Source: Emydura subglobosa | Lineage: Eukaryota > Chordata > Testudines > Chelidae | DNA: 64,000 nt | Reading direction: 5' to 3' | Assembly (NCBI GenBank): GCA_007922225.1 | Contig: ML680092.1 | Location: 248,001-312,000, forward strand | In this document: positions 20,075-31,902 of the stretch, in pieces | Layout: every line of letters starts with the position of its first letter | Numbering within the stretch: position 1 is the first letter of the stretch | Program-made: the position numbers and the translations under genes | The notes under the pieces: model-generated | Database searches by the model: none | What the model was told of the DNA's origin: nothing | Seen by the model: the letters and a program-made list of their open reading frames with translations, nothing else

Positions 20075-22735
20075 AGCCTCATAGACTCATAGGACTTTAA
20101 GGTCAGAAGGGACCAATATGATCATCTAGTCTGACCTCCTGCATAATGCAGGACACAGAACCTCACCACCCACTCCTGAAATAGACCGCTGACCTATGAA
20201 TCATGGTTTAAAGACTTTAAGGTACAGAGACTCCACCAGCAAGTGAGACGTCCCCCATGCTACAGAGGAAGGCGAAAAACTCCCAGAGCCTTGGCCAATC
20301 TGCCCTGGGGAAAATTCCTTCCCGACCCCAAATATGGCCATCAGTTAAACTCTGAGCATGTGGGCAAGACTCACCAGCCAGACACCCAAGAAAGAATTCT
20401 CTGTAGTAACTCAGAGCCCACCACATCAAATGTCCCGTCACAGGCCATTGGCATATCTACCACCAGTAGTCAAAGATCAGTCAATTGCCAAACTAAGCTG
20501 TCCCATCATACCATCCCCTCCAGAAATGTATCAAGCTCAGTTTTTAAGACAGCTCGGTTTTTTGCCCCCACTGCTCCCCTTGGAAGGCTATTCCAGAACT
20601 TCACTCCTCTGATGGTTAGAAACCTGCGTCTAATTTCAAGCCTAAGCTTCCTGCTGGCCAGTTTATATCCATTAGTTCTTGTGTCCACATTGGCGCTGAA
20701 CTTAAATAACTCCTCTCCTTCCCTGGTATCTATGCCTCTGATGTATTTATACAGAGCAATCATATCTCCCCTCAACCTTCTCTTGGTTAAGCTAAACAAG
20801 CCAAGCTCTTTGAGTCTCCTCTCATAAGACAGATTTTCCATTCTTCAGATCATCCTAGTGGCCCTTCTCTGCACCTGTACCAGTTTGAATTCATCTTCCT
20901 TAAACACGGGGGACCAAAACTGCACACACTATTCCAGATGAGGTCTCACCAGTGCCTTGTATAATGGTACTAACACCTCCCTATCTCCACTGGAAATACC
21001 TCGCCTGATGCATCCAAGTACCGCATTAGCTTTTTTTCATGGCCACATCACATTGGTGGTTCATAGTCATCCTGTGATCAACCAATACGCTCAGGTCCTT
21101 CTCCTCCTCTGTCACTTTGAACTGATGAGTCCCCAGCTTATAGCAAGAATTCTTATTAGTCCCTAAATGCATGACCTTGCACTTTCCACTATTAATTTCA
21201 ATCCTATTTCTATTACTCCAGTTTACAAGGTCATCCAGATCTTCCTGTATGATATCTCCATCTTTCTCTGTATTGGCAATACCTCCCAACTTTGTGTCAT
21301 TTGCAAACTTTATTAGCATATTCCCACTTTTTCTTCCAAGGTCAGTAATGAAAAGGTTAAATAAGATTGGTCCCAAGACCGATCCCTGAGGAACTCCACT
21401 AGTAACCTCCCTCCAGCCTGACAGTTCACCTTTCAGTATGACCCATAGTAGTCTCCCCTTTAACCAGTTCCTTGTCCACCTTTCAATTTTCATATTAATC
21501 CCCATCTTTTCCAATTTAACTAATAATTCCCCATGTGGAACTGTATCAAATGCCTTACTGAAATTTAGGTAAATTAGATCCACTGCATTACATTTGTCTA
21601 AAATATCTGTTGTCTTCTCAAAAAAAGCCATGTAAAGCCATGTTGTCTTTTGTCCCAAATACCGTTAACCTCAATGTCCTTAACTACTTTCTCTTTCACA
21701 TTTTTTCCAAGACCTTGTATGCTACTGAGGTCAAACTAACAGGTCTGTAGTTACCTGGATCAGTTTTTTCCTTTCTTAAAAATAGGAACTATGTTAGCAA
21801 TTCTCCAGTCATATGGTACAGCCCCTGAGTTTACAGATTCATTAAAAATCCTTCTTAATGGGCTTGCGATTTCATGTGCTAGTTCCTTTAATATTCTTGG
21901 ATGGAGATTATCAGGTCCCCCCGATTTAGTCCCATTAAGCTGTTCGAGTTTGGCTTCCACCTTGGATGTAGTAATTTCTACCTCCATGTCCTCATTCCCA
22001 TTAGCCACCCCACCACTATCCCCAAGCTCAACATTAGCCTCATTAAAAACAGAGGCAAAGTATTTGTTTAGCTATTCGGCCATGCCTAGATTATCCTTAA
22101 CCTCCACCCCATCCTCAATGCTTAGTGGTCCCACTTCTTCTTTCTTTGTTTTCTTCCTATTTATATGGCTATAGAACCTTTTACTATTAGTTTTAATTCC
22201 CTTTGCAAGGTCCCACTCTACTTGGCTTTTGGCCTTTCTCACTTTATCTCTGCACGTTCTGACCTCCAAGAGGTAGCTTTCCTTGCTGATCCCCCGCATC
22301 TTCCATGCCTGGTAGGCTTTCTGCTTTCTCTTAATCACGTCTGAGCTGCTTACTCATCCAGCTAGTTCTACAACTCTTGCCTATGAATTTTTTCCCCTTC
22401 CTTGGGTTTCAGGCCTCAGATAGTTCCTGCAACTTTGACTTGAAGTGATTCCAAGCCTCCTCCACATTTAGATCCATGAGTTCTTCAGTCCAGTCCACTT
22501 CCCCAACTAATTCCCATAATTTTTTTAAGTTAGCCCTTTTGAAGTCAAAGACTCTATTCATAAATCTATCTTTGTTTAACCTTCCATTTAGTTTGAACTG
22601 AATTAGCTCATGATTGCTCAAACCAAGGTTGTCCCCTACAACCAGTTCTTCTCTGAGGTCCTCACTACTCACTAATACCAAATCTAAAATGGCATCCCCT
22701 CTTGTTGGTTTAGTAACTATTTTGTGAATGAATCA
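20075..22735 (-). mobile_element. CR1 LINE, minus orientation, host of a nested CR1
   Basis: About 2.7 kb of CR1 ORF2 reading right to left in several frames: linker and RT fingers near 22680-21760, RT palm with [13 protein letters not shown] and GVPQGSVLG at 21658-21026, and the 3' tail down to the CR1 terminus near 20075. The catalytic FADD box reads FAND, so the copy is dead. Its 5' continuation is at 24205..24370, displaced by the CR1 inserted at 22736. Confidence 0.85.
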
Positions 22736-24204
22736 GTCAGCTATCACATCCAGGAAAATCTGGGCCCTGGACTGGACTGGAAAAAGGCAAATATAGTGCC
22801 CATCTTCAAAGAAGGGAGGAAAGAGAATCCAGGGAACTACAGACCGGTCAGCCTCACCTCAATCCCTGGAAAAATCATGGAGCAGGTCCTTAAGAAATCC
22901 ATTTTAAGGCACTTGGAAGAGAGGAAGGTGATCAGGAACAGTCAACACGGATTCACCAAGGGAAAGTCATGCCTGACCAACCTGATTGCTTTCTATGATG
23001 AGGTGACTGGCTCTGTGGATGTAGGGAAGGCGGTGGATGTGCTATACCTTGACTTTAGCAAAGCTTTTGATACTGTCTCTCACAGTATTCTTATCAGCAA
23101 GTTAAAGAAGTATGGGTTGGATGAATGGACTATAAAATGGATAGAAAACTGGCTAGAGCATAGGGCTCAACGAGTAGTGATCAATGGCTCCATGTCTAGC
23201 TGGCAACCGGTCACAAGTGGAGTGCCCCAGGGGTCGGTCCTGGGGCTGGTTTTGTTCAACATCTTCATTAATGATCTGGAGGATGAGGTAGATTGCACCC
23301 TTAGCAAGTTTGTGGATGACACTAAGCTGGGGGGAGTGGTAGATACCCTGGAAGGTAGGGATAGGATACAGAAGGACCTAAACAAACTGGAGGATTGGGC
23401 CAAAAGAAATCTAATGAAGTTCAACAAAGAAAAGTGCAGAGTCCTCCACTTAGGAAGGAAGAATCCCATGCACAGCTACAGACTGGGGACCGACGAGCTA
23501 GGCAGCAGTTCTGCAGAAAAGGACCAGGGGGTAACAGTGGATAAAAAGCTGGATATGAGTCAGCTGTGTGCCCAGGTTGTGAAGAAGGCTAATAGCATAT
23601 TGGGCTGCATTAAGAGGGGCATTGCCAGCAGGTCACGGGAAGTGATTATTCCCCTCTATTCAGCATTGGTGAGGCCGCATTTAGAATATTGTGTCCAGTT
23701 TTGGGCCCCCCACTACAAAAAGGATGTGGACAAGTTGGAGAGAGTCCAGCGGAGGGCAACCAAAATGATTAGGGGGCTGGAGCACAGGACTTATGAAGAG
23801 AGGCTAAGGGAACTGGGCTTGTTTAGTCTGCAAAAGAGAAGAATGAGGGGGGGATTTGATAGCGGCCTTTAACTACCTGAAAGGGGGTTCCAGGGAGGAT
23901 GGGGCTAGGCTGTTCTCGGTGGTGGTAGATGACAGAACAAGGAGCAACGGTCTCAAGTTGCAGGGCGGGAGGTCTAGGTTGGACATTAGGAAAAAGTTTT
24001 TGACTAGGAGGGTGGTGAAGCACTGGAATGGGTTACCTAGGGAGGTGGTGGAATCTCCATCCTTAGAGGTTTTTAAGCTGAGGCTTGACAAAGCCCTGGG
24101 TGGGATGATATAGCTGAGGTTAGTCCTGCTTTGAGCAGGGGGTTGGACTAGATGACCTCCTGAAGTCCCTTCCAACTCTAATATTCTATGATTCTATGAT
24201 TCTA
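22736..24204 (+). mobile_element. CR1 LINE inserted in another CR1
   Basis: The best-preserved CR1 here. A 382-codon frame (22724..23872) covers most of the RT with [35 protein letters not shown] and FVDDTKLGG (Val for Ala in the FADD box). A frameshift near 23860 moves the tail to 23856..24113. It ends with repeats of ATTCTATG at 24180-24204, the CR1 3' microsatellite. 5'-truncated (no endonuclease). Confidence 0.9.
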
Positions 24205-24370
24205 CTACTACTAGCACTTGTCCTCCAGTGTACATCTGAGAAGTTAAAGTCTCCTGTAATCACACAGTTTCCATAGTATTTACTTCATTAAAAGTCTTAA
24301 AGAGGTCTCTATCCATGTCCAAATCAGATCCCAGTGTCTGCAGCACACCCCAAGCACTATCCCAGGGGCA
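24205..24370 (-). mobile_element. Continuation of the minus-strand CR1
   Basis: Resumes the CR1 interrupted at 22735; on the minus strand it holds the region just upstream of the fragment ending there (GSDLDMDRDLFKTF-like frame). Confidence 0.6.
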
Positions 24371-24374
24371 GCTC

Positions 24375-24740
24375 TAGTGCTTTCGTGTCCAATGCCCCTC
24401 TACTTTTGCTCTTGTAACATTGTGTCCAGTTCACTGGATTTAGAGAGAACCCCTGAGGTGAGTGAGATTCATCTATACATCTAAAGAATGCAAACCACCA
24501 GCTGCACAAGAACGTGTTGTTAGATCTCACCCCAGGCCCCTCCTTATGGCAGCTGGTTGAAAATTTTCCAGTGGAGCAGTTTTCCATTGGCAAATGCTGA
24601 TTGGACAAAATTGGGAATATGTCAACATCGACATTTCATTTAGAAAAACATTTTAAATGATTCTCTTCTATAATATCAGAACATTTTATTTGAATTTTCA
24701 TTTTAAAATGTCTTTTTCATTTCACCATTTATATTATACT
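24375..24740. repeat. Unassigned sequence with a dispersed AT-rich repeat
   Basis: Bases 24545-24735 belong to the GAAAATTTTCCAGTGG repeat family seen at 19190. The rest shows nothing recognisable. Confidence 0.35.
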
Positions 24741-25441
24741 GTTATGGTAAATTAACACTTCCATTCCTTTCTTGACTCCTTCTCCCATTTACACAGGGTT
24801 GGGGGTGCACACAGTTCTTTGCCACTCCTTCTAGTCCATGGCATAGACTTGCAGGTCCTGGAGTTCCGCTTCCTTTCTCTTTAAACTTCTCTTGACAGAG
24901 TCTTTCCATCAGATTCTCAGCCTCTCTTGTCCTTTCTTGCTATTTTCTTCCTGCCATGCTTTCTTCGCTAGTTGTTCTTTTCCCATTTTTATCACGTCCA
25001 ACTGACCTGAAACATGAGTTCTCCAGCCTATTACCGAGAGTCCCAAATTCACCTTCCTCCTTATTTCTTCCATACACACTCTGTCTATCCTCCACTTGTC
25101 TACCATTCTCCTCAGTGTATTATTATTTTCTACTAGTAGTATCTTCTTTTCTTCTATCTCCATAAGACCCACTGTTTCCAAACTATAGAGCAGGCAGGGA
25201 CAAAAACACGCAGAATACACTTTGCCTTTGAGTTTGTTACTTCGCTGTTGGTCCCACAGTGCTCCTAACACTTTTCCCACGTTGGGTTCTTCTTTTCAAT
25301 TCTTGAGATCTCTCTCCGATTGCACTAAGTGTATTTCCCAAGTATACAAATTCTTCTGATTCAACTTCTCTCCCGCAACTTCAAGCGACAGGTCTTGCTT
25401 CCACCTACCCTGCATAATTTCAATTTTCTTTGTTTCTCTTT

Positions 25442-25528
25442 GGGGTTCTCCAGCATGACGTGGAACAGACTCACCCAAGTTGGCTCCTCCAGGTTCATCC
25501 CCCCATCACCAACATGGGAGATTTGTGT
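25442..25528 (-). pseudogene. FIIND exon fragment inside a LINE
   Basis: On the minus strand this reads ISHVGDGGMNLEEPTWVS followed by LFHVMLENP, matching FIIND exon 3 around the conserved His up to just before the cleavage site. Both sides are LINE reverse-transcriptase sequence in the same orientation. It is not closer to either FIIND copy in the window, so it came from a third paralogue. Confidence 0.75.
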
Positions 25529-26134
25529 TTCCCTTCAAACCAGGTTCTTCAAATACGGATGCCCACCCTGATACCTTATTTACCAGTTCCTCTTTGCTGT
25601 CAGCCAGAAGGGCCAGATCGTCAGCATACATTCATTTTCTCTCTGTCTCCACAAACTTGGCTCTCCTACTAATTAACTCCACAACTAGGATGAAGAGAAG
25701 TGGACTCGGTGCCCTGCCTTGCCTCAATCTCACCTCAGAACACAGAGAAATTCCATGCATTGTTACCACTTTAGCTCTTGACCCTCACTAGAGCTCCTCT
25801 AGCATCTTCGCTTCTTGAAGGCCTTCTCCCATTCAGCTGAATTCTCCAAACACCAGCTCCCGCTAAACTAGGCCATGCTTTTCAAGACCAATGCATTCTG
25901 CATCACAGTTACAACCACCATGTATCATTCTTTCAGACTTCTGTCTCCTTGTAAATATTGTGTCTGTAGTACTCCTTCCCCTGCTGAAGCCATGGCGCTC
26001 TGCTTCGACATTTTCCTCCACCTTCCACCTCAACCTTCTCTCCAAAACTCTCTTAAGGACTTTGAGAAGCTGACTGAACAGGGCGATGCTCCGGTAGGTT
26101 TTGGGTAATTGGCGTCACCTTTACTCTCCCGAAG

Positions 26135-26600
26135 TGTTAGGAATCGGGACATAAGTGGTCCAGCCTAGTGGTCAGAGTAGGAGTTAGGTCTAGTGGGCAG
26201 ATCAGGTGTCCAGGTTGGGGAACAGAAGTGGGGGTCAGAAGAACCAGAGTTAGCTACCTAATACCAGAGCCAGGGTGAAGCCAAAGTCAGAACTAGGAAT
26301 CAAAGCTGAGGGTCATCTACCAAATGCCAGAGCCAAGAGTCAATCTAGAGTCAGAGCCAGGGATTAGAACCAGGAATGGCAGGTCATGGCCAGGCATGAG
26401 ACCTAAGGGCTGGAATGAGAGGAGAGGCAAGATTCAGGCACAGAGCTAAGAGCAACGTGGGAGCTTGAAGCAAAGGCAGGGGTGAGGCAGGATCAGAGCA
26501 GGAGTCAGGAACAGGGTTGGGTGCTGATTGCAGGGAGCAAGCAACAACCAGGCTCACCATGACAACAGCCAGGAGTTTGAGCAGCCCTGGGTTCTAGACC
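26135..26600. repeat. Copy of the GAGTCAGAGCCAGG-type repeat
   Basis: Words GTCAGAGCCAGG, AACTAGGAATC and CCAGAGCCAGGG in irregular tandem, as at 18595. Inserted in the RTE-like LINE, which continues on both sides. Confidence 0.5.
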
Positions 26601-27574
26601 CGCACCCTCAGCTCCGTACACAGAGGCACAATCAATCCTGCTCTCTAGCCACCTGGTATCCCAGCTTTTCCCCACTAATCTACGAAGCCACTTCACTCCA
26701 GTACCTCCAACAGCCTTGATCACATCAACAGTTATCTTCTCTTCACCAGCTACTTTTCCATTCTCCCCTTCTCCAGTGCTCCTTCTACCTCCTCTATAGA
26801 GATTGATACCCCACGAGGCTTCCCTATAACCGCCAGCTGTGCTTGCCCACACAGCCTTCTCCTCTCATTTAACAGCCTTTGGAAATATTTTTTTCCACAG
26901 CTCTGCTACCTCTTGAGGGTTCATTACCACACCGACCCATTGTTCACATAAAAAGATTTCTTCACCATTTGTGTTTCATTGTTCCTCTTTTTTACCAACC
27001 CCAAACCCAACTTCCTGCCATCACCTTCCCCCAGTTTTTGGTATAATTCCTCTTCAGCATCCATTCTTGATTTACCAACAGCCTTTTTAAATTCCTTTTT
27101 TGCAATTGCATTTTTGTTTGTCTAGTTATCACAATCTGCTTCCTCAAACGCTTGGAACAATTCTTTCTTTCTTTCTTTCAACTTCTCCTGTGCATCACAT
27201 TTCCACTACTGGCTTGTTCTCCAAAAACATCCCTTCTAACCTCCCCTTCTGCTACATGTTTCATCTACTGCCTTAGTGAAACATTTGTTAAGCTTCCTCC
27301 ATTCTTCTTCCATTGACTTCTTTGTCACTGGCAAAGCATAAAAGCTTCTTTACTATTTGGCAGAACTCTTCCATTCTCCCCCCCTCACATAATCACCAAC
27401 TTTATATTCTCCCTCAATATCATCTTCTCTCCTGTTTTCTCAGGTTTGAGCTGGATTTTAGCTATTAATACTTCATGTTATTCTGTCACGTATTCACTCA
27501 GTATAATCTTTATGTCTTTCACCATGTTCCTGTGTTCACTTATCAAAATATACTCCATCCAGACTTTGTTGTCT

Positions 27575-27660
27575 CTGCTAATTAAATTAAATTAAATTAA
27601 ATTAAATCAATTCAAATGACATAATATTAAAATATATTAAATTAAATTATATTTTAAAAA
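27575..27660. repeat. (TTAAA)n-like microsatellite
   Basis: Six or more near-perfect AATTAAATT units followed by a degenerate AT tract. Confidence 0.85.
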
Positions 27661-27919
27661 GTCAAAGCCAAAACGAGCTTTTCAGTTTACCTGAAATTAA
27701 ATTTTTCCAAAAATTTAATTTCATGAGAAAATCTGAATGTCAACATTTCATGCCAAGTCATCAAATTTCAAAACCACGGCATTTCCCACTACATGGAAAT
27801 TCTGATTCCTGTAGAGCTTTGCCTGCCACATCCCACATGGTCATGCTTTCCTGGACAACAGCTTGGAGGAGAGCAGCCATTTCTAATGCCGCCAGGTCTG
27901 AACCAGACTGAAAAGAGCT

Positions 27920-28136
27920 CTGGGTATGTCTACACTGCAGTCATGGGGCATGAGTGTAGCTTGTGCAAACATATCTAAGCTAGCTTTAATCAAGAACCCT
28001 GGGTAGTTTCTTGCAGGTCTTGTCCACACTGCTGCGGCGTCACTGCTCCAGACCCCGAGCTAGCCAGATCAAAGCTTGCTTGGGTATGTCTACTCATGCT
28101 GCACTCACACCCTATGACTGCAGTCTAGACATACCT
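27920..28136. mobile_element. MITE with inverted ends GGTATGTCTACACTGCAG
   Basis: The left end GGGTATGTCTACACTGCAG pairs with the right end CTGCAGTCTAGACATACC. No coding capacity. Confidence 0.7.
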
Positions 28137-28424
28137 GTAGGTGTCATGGGTGGCTAACCAGTTGAACACAAGTTCCCAATGCGATGCCGTAGCCCCGAGG
28201 GCAAACATGATCCTTGGAGGTCTGAGCAGGGCAATATCCAGTAGGCGTTGGGAGGTGATAGTGCTTTAGTATAGGGCATTGGTGAGCTCATTAGTGGAGA
28301 TTGTGTCCAGATCTAGCATCCACACTTCCAAAAGGAGGTTGACAAATTGAAGAGGGTTCAGATGACAGCTATAAGAACGATTCAAGGTCTGGAAAACCTG
28401 TCTTAGAGCAAGAGACTTTGGACG

Positions 28425-28726
28425 CTCAGGTTAGGATTGACTGCACCGGCGGCACTGTTGGTGATGTGGGATCGATTCTGTGGGATCGATTGAGCAGCAG
28501 TGGAGACCCGGTTAATTGATTTGGAAGTCAATGCCGTTAATCCATCTCCATAAAAAGAGTAATGCTGTGTCGATGGAAGGATATTTCCCGTCAGTGCAGC
28601 ATAGTGGGGACACTCCAGTACGTAGAAGTTAGGAAGTCGATGGGAGATACGCAAATTACTTTACGTAGCTTGCATATCTCCCGTTAACTGCTGCTGAATT
28701 TTGTCAGAAGTGTAGACCGGGCCTCA
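28425..28726. mobile_element. MITE, same family as 6672..6941
   Basis: The body carries GATCGATTGAGCAGCAGTGG and CCATAAAAAGAGTAATGC strings shared with the first copy, and the right end is GTGTAGACCGGGCC. It sits inside the CR1 at 28250, with CTCAG on both sides. Confidence 0.6.
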
Positions 28727-29029
28727 GTCTATTCAGTTTCTCCAAGAGAAGGGTAAGAGGTGACTTGACCGTGATCTGCAAGCATGGGGAAGAGATTTTT
28801 GGTAGTAGAGAGCTCTTTAATTTAGCAAACAAAGGCAGAACAAGAGCCTATGGCTGAAAGCTGAAGCTAAATAAATTCAGACTAGAAATAAGGCTTAATT
28901 TTTTAACAGTGAGCTTATGTAACCGTTGAAACAGCTTACCTAGGGACAGATTAGATTCTCAGTTACTTGGAGTCTGTAAACCAAGATGGGACATCTTTCT
29001 AAAATCTTTGCTTTAGCTCAACCAGGCTA

Positions 29030-29430
29030 ATGGCTCTCAATCAAGGGTACATGTACCTCTGGAGGTACACAGAGGTCTTCCAGGGGGTACATCAACTCAT
29101 GTAGATATTTGCCTAATTTTACAACAGGCTACATAAAATGCCCAAATGAAGTCAGTACAAACTAAAATTTCATGTACACTATGACTTGTTTATATTGCTA
29201 TATATACTATACACGGAAATGTAAGTACGATATTTATATTCCATTCAATTTATTTTATAACTATATGGTAAAAATGAGAAAGTAAGTCATTGTTCAGTAA
29301 TAGTTTGCTGTGACGCTTTTGTATTTCAATATCTGATTTTATAAGGAGGTAATTTTTAAATGAGGTGACATTTGGGGTACGCAAGACAAATCATACTCCT
29401 GAAAGGGGTATAGAACTCTGAGAACCACTG
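29030..29430. mobile_element. Repeat insertion 'GGTACATGTACCTCTGGAGG'
   Basis: About 400 bp starting AATGGCTCTCAATCAAGGG and ending AACTCTGAGAACCACT; the ends are roughly inverted, hAT-MITE style. Inserted in the CR1. Confidence 0.5.
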
Positions 29431-29539
29431 AATCGGGATGTTCTAAATTGACACCCAAAACTGGGCTATTCAGGAGGTCAAATTAGATGACCAGAATGAT
29501 CCCTTCTGGCCTTATCTATGAAACCGCAGAGTCGCTGCA

Positions 29540-30290
29540 CCTGCATGAAGTTATTATTCTTGGCAAAGACACACCAGTGCCTATGGTGATGGCTCCCTTA
29601 TAAACCTTCTCTCTCAGTATTTTTAAATGTATAGGCTAGAAGGGACCATTCTGATCTAGTCTGACCCCCAACAGGATCTCAGCCAGTGATTCCTGCATCC
29701 AGCCCCATAACTCTAGTGTCTGAGCTAATGCTGGTCATTTAGTAAGAGACTTCAAATACTGATGTAAGGATTCCAGGCCCTGGAGATGCCACCACAGCCC
29801 ATGGGGAGCGTCTCCAATTATAAATTGTGTTGCGGTTGCACCGAGAAGTTCAGTCATGGCCCACCACTCCATTGCACTAGGCTCTGGGGAAACACATTTT
29901 TTAATTTTTTTGGAGTGGAGCTGGGTGGGAAATGGTTTTCCCAGCTTGTGAAAATTTTCAAGATATCAGCCAATTTTCCCATTCCAAATAAGGACGAAAA
30001 GTCAAAAATCTGAAAACTTTCAAGGATCGGAAGTCTGGGGAAAAAAATTGGTTCAGGCCAATAAGAATGTTTTGTTTTGATTGTGACCATTTAATGTATT
30101 TTAAGGCTGGTGTCAGCTTCAAACAGAAATGTCATTTTGAACCAGAACGCTATTTTTTTTCTTTTAAAAAAATATGTATCAATTTCTTGATGGGTAGAAA
30201 ACCCTGAATGAGCATAGAATTTAAAAGTAAAATTTCTGTTGGAAAGCTGGGAAATTTAAACGTTAAAAAATAGTGAAGTTTTTCCATCAT
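29540..30290. repeat. Unassigned; dispersed AT-rich repeat inside
   Basis: 29915-30260 belongs to the GAAAATTTTCAAG family also seen at 19190 and 24545. Otherwise nothing recognised; this is in the long interval between the FIIND paralogue and the CARD exons. Confidence 0.35.
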
Positions 30291-30295
30291 ACAGG

Positions 30296-30440
30296 AATGG
30301 CCAGATTGGATCACACCTGAAGTCCATATAGTCCAGTGTCCTGTCTCTGATAGCAACTGGTACCAGATGCTTCAGAGGAAAGTATAAGAACCCACAGTAG
30401 CAGATGAGGAGTGATCTACCCACTACCTTCCATCTCATCC
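30296..30440 (+). repeat. Short dispersed repeat with CCAGTGTCCTGTCTC
   Basis: Begins GGAATGGCCAGATTGGATC and contains AGTCCAGTGTCCTGTCTCTGA. Looks like a common short interspersed unit related to the GGGCCCATCTAG units at 8640-10140. Confidence 0.4.
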
Positions 30441-30546
30441 TGGCCTCTAGTAGTTCGAGATCAGTTTACGTCCTGAAGCACATGGTTTAGTGTCCTTTCC
30501 AAAATTGTTATAATCAATTCCAATAACTCTGAATATTCTTGATTGC

Positions 30547-30770
30547 ATTGTTGTTGTAGCTCTGTTGGCCCCAAGCCATGAGAGAGACAAGGTGAGTCGG
30601 GTTATATCTTTTATTGGATCAACTTCTGTTGGTGAAAGAGACAAGTCTTCAGATCCATAGGACCCGAAGAAGAGCTTTGTGGAGCTCGAAAGCTTGTGTC
30701 TTTCACCAGCAGAGTTGCTCCAATAAAAGATATTATCCCACCCTCCTTGTGTCTCTGGATATTCCTGTTA
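30547..30770 (+). repeat. Penelope-type inverted repeat with hammerhead-like core
   Basis: Two arms of about 90 bases are inverted copies of each other (ATATCTTTTATTGGATCAAC and its complement near 30722). Between them a hammerhead-like core is visible: CCGAAGA (30664-30670), a perfect 5-bp stem GAGCT/AGCTC (30672-30676 and 30683-30687), then GAAA (30688-30691). A consensus core would be CUGANGA, so position 4 is mutated. Penelope-like elements are known to carry hammerhead motifs in such repeats. Confidence 0.55.
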
Positions 30771-30906
30771 TCTATCTAGAAGGCCAATCACTTAGGGAAT
30801 CTTAGGGAAATTCCTGGCCTCACTTCCTGGCTAATTACTCATTATGTGATAAAATCCCTAGATCCCAGCATATCTGCAGGGAGCTAACACACCTCCAATT
30901 GTCGTC

Positions 30907-31290
30907 TTGTACAGAAGTGTTTCCATCCCTGGCTCTTCCAGGCACTGTGACTGGCCAGCAAAGGTGTCAAGTGGGGGCTGCTGGAAAGAGATCCAGAGGC
31001 AGAGAAGCAAGTTAACAAGAATCCTCCAGAGTGACGCAGAGGCCGTGGTTAGCGCTGCTGATGCCCGTCTCCTCCTCACGCAGGGAGAGTACCTCGCCCT
31101 GAGCCGGATGGAGGATCCAGAGATCAGAGTTGCCACACTGGTTGATATGGTGCTGGCCAAGGGGGAACGGGCCCACCAGCCCTTCCTGGACTGTAGGAGA
31201 AATCTGTGCTTCACCTTTCCTGCCCTGGAGCCTATTGTCACGGGGTTAGAAACTGGTGAAATTCACCGGTGGCACATCAGGGAGTTTTGA
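30907..31290 (+). CDS. CARD-domain exon 1 (possible terminal exon)
   Basis: An open frame whose core, from about 30985 to 31197, is a CARD: KEIQRQRSKLTRILQSDAEA, LLLTQGEYLALSRMEDPE and LVDMVLAKGERAHQPFLDC. CARDs recruit caspase-1 or other CARD proteins. The fit is to CARDs of the ASC/NLRC type rather than to the NLRP1 CARD that follows at 31903. The acceptor is probably TCTTGTACAG near 30915 or CTCTTCCAG near 30945. After the domain the frame runs to TGA at 31288, and AATAAA follows at 31445, so it may be an alternative last exon. It may belong with the FIIND paralogue 12.5 kb upstream, but no UPA exon connects them. Confidence 0.65.
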   Translation: MYRSVSIPGSSRHCDWPAKVSSGGCWKEIQRQRSKLTRILQSDAEAVVSAADARLLLTQGEYLALSRMEDPEIRVATLVDMVLAKGERAHQPFLDCRRNLCFTFPALEPIVTGLETGEIHRWHIREF

Positions 31291-31444
31291 TTTGGGCCAG
31301 GTCCTGCGCTCTGCCCTTGAATAGACAAATTTCCCATAGACCTCAGTGAACCTGAGTCAGGACGCTAAGGGTTTGAGTTCAAGCTTATTAAAACCCGCAC
31401 TGTTGCCTGAACACTGTAGTGTGGTGAAGGATGGATGGAAGGGA

Positions 31445-31450
31445 AATAAA
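31445..31450 (+). terminator. Poly(A) signal AATAAA after CARD exon 1
   Basis: Canonical AATAAA 155 bases after the stop at 31290; a candidate 3' end for a transcript finishing with the first CARD. Confidence 0.4.
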
Positions 31451-31902
31451 GGCCCCTCCTCGGGTTGGTGCAGCTCCCGATAGCACATTTCCTGAAGAAA
31501 CCGCTCCCTCAAGTGGTAGAATGTTGAAACTGCAGAGAGGGAAGCCTCTGTAGTGACTGCAGAAAGCTGGTGGGTGCTCTCCTTTGTGATTTGTCTATAA
31601 GCTCAAAAGGCATCAGTGGGCCTTCTGTAATGGTTTTTTCTGCTCTTCTCCCAAGCAGATGTGGCTGTCCCCATGCCAGGGGTAGAGAGACGTGGCCTGG
31701 CCCATGCTGAAAGTGAGATATGGGGCTCAAGGTGCAACATCTCTGCACCATTATTGTAGGTGAACCTGGGGAGATGTTGGGAAAGGAGGGGGAGAGATGG
31801 AGGAGGGTCTCCAGTGTTTCCTGGTCAGAGCTTAGGCTCTCCGAGGAAGCAAACAGCAGCAGACCCTGTATCAATTCACTGCATTCTGGTGTCTCCTGCT
31901 CA

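Larger units (their letters stand above)
24745..27480 (-). mobile_element. RTE-like non-LTR retrotransposon, decayed
   Basis: Minus-strand RT in fragments: ITVDVIKAVGGTGVKWLRRL near 26740, HGFSRGRSTTDTIF near 25980, the catalytic YADD (25617-25628) in MYADDLALLADSKEELV, and a tail with RWRIDRVCMEEIRRKV-like residues near 25100. Clade not resolved; the motifs resemble RTE-type elements more than CR1. Interrupted by a repeat at 26135..26600, and carries a foreign FIIND fragment at 25442..25528. Confidence 0.65.
28250..29530 (+). mobile_element. Old CR1 3' region with two later insertions
   Basis: Very decayed CR1 3' half in plus orientation, ending near 29500 with GATCCCTTCTGGCC. It is split by a MITE (28425..28726) and by another repeat (29030..29430); the CR1 sequence reads on across both. 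Confidence 0.6.

Noticed and set aside
30964..31000. CARD exon 1 as part of the minus-strand gene
   Set aside because: The CARD reads on the plus strand only.
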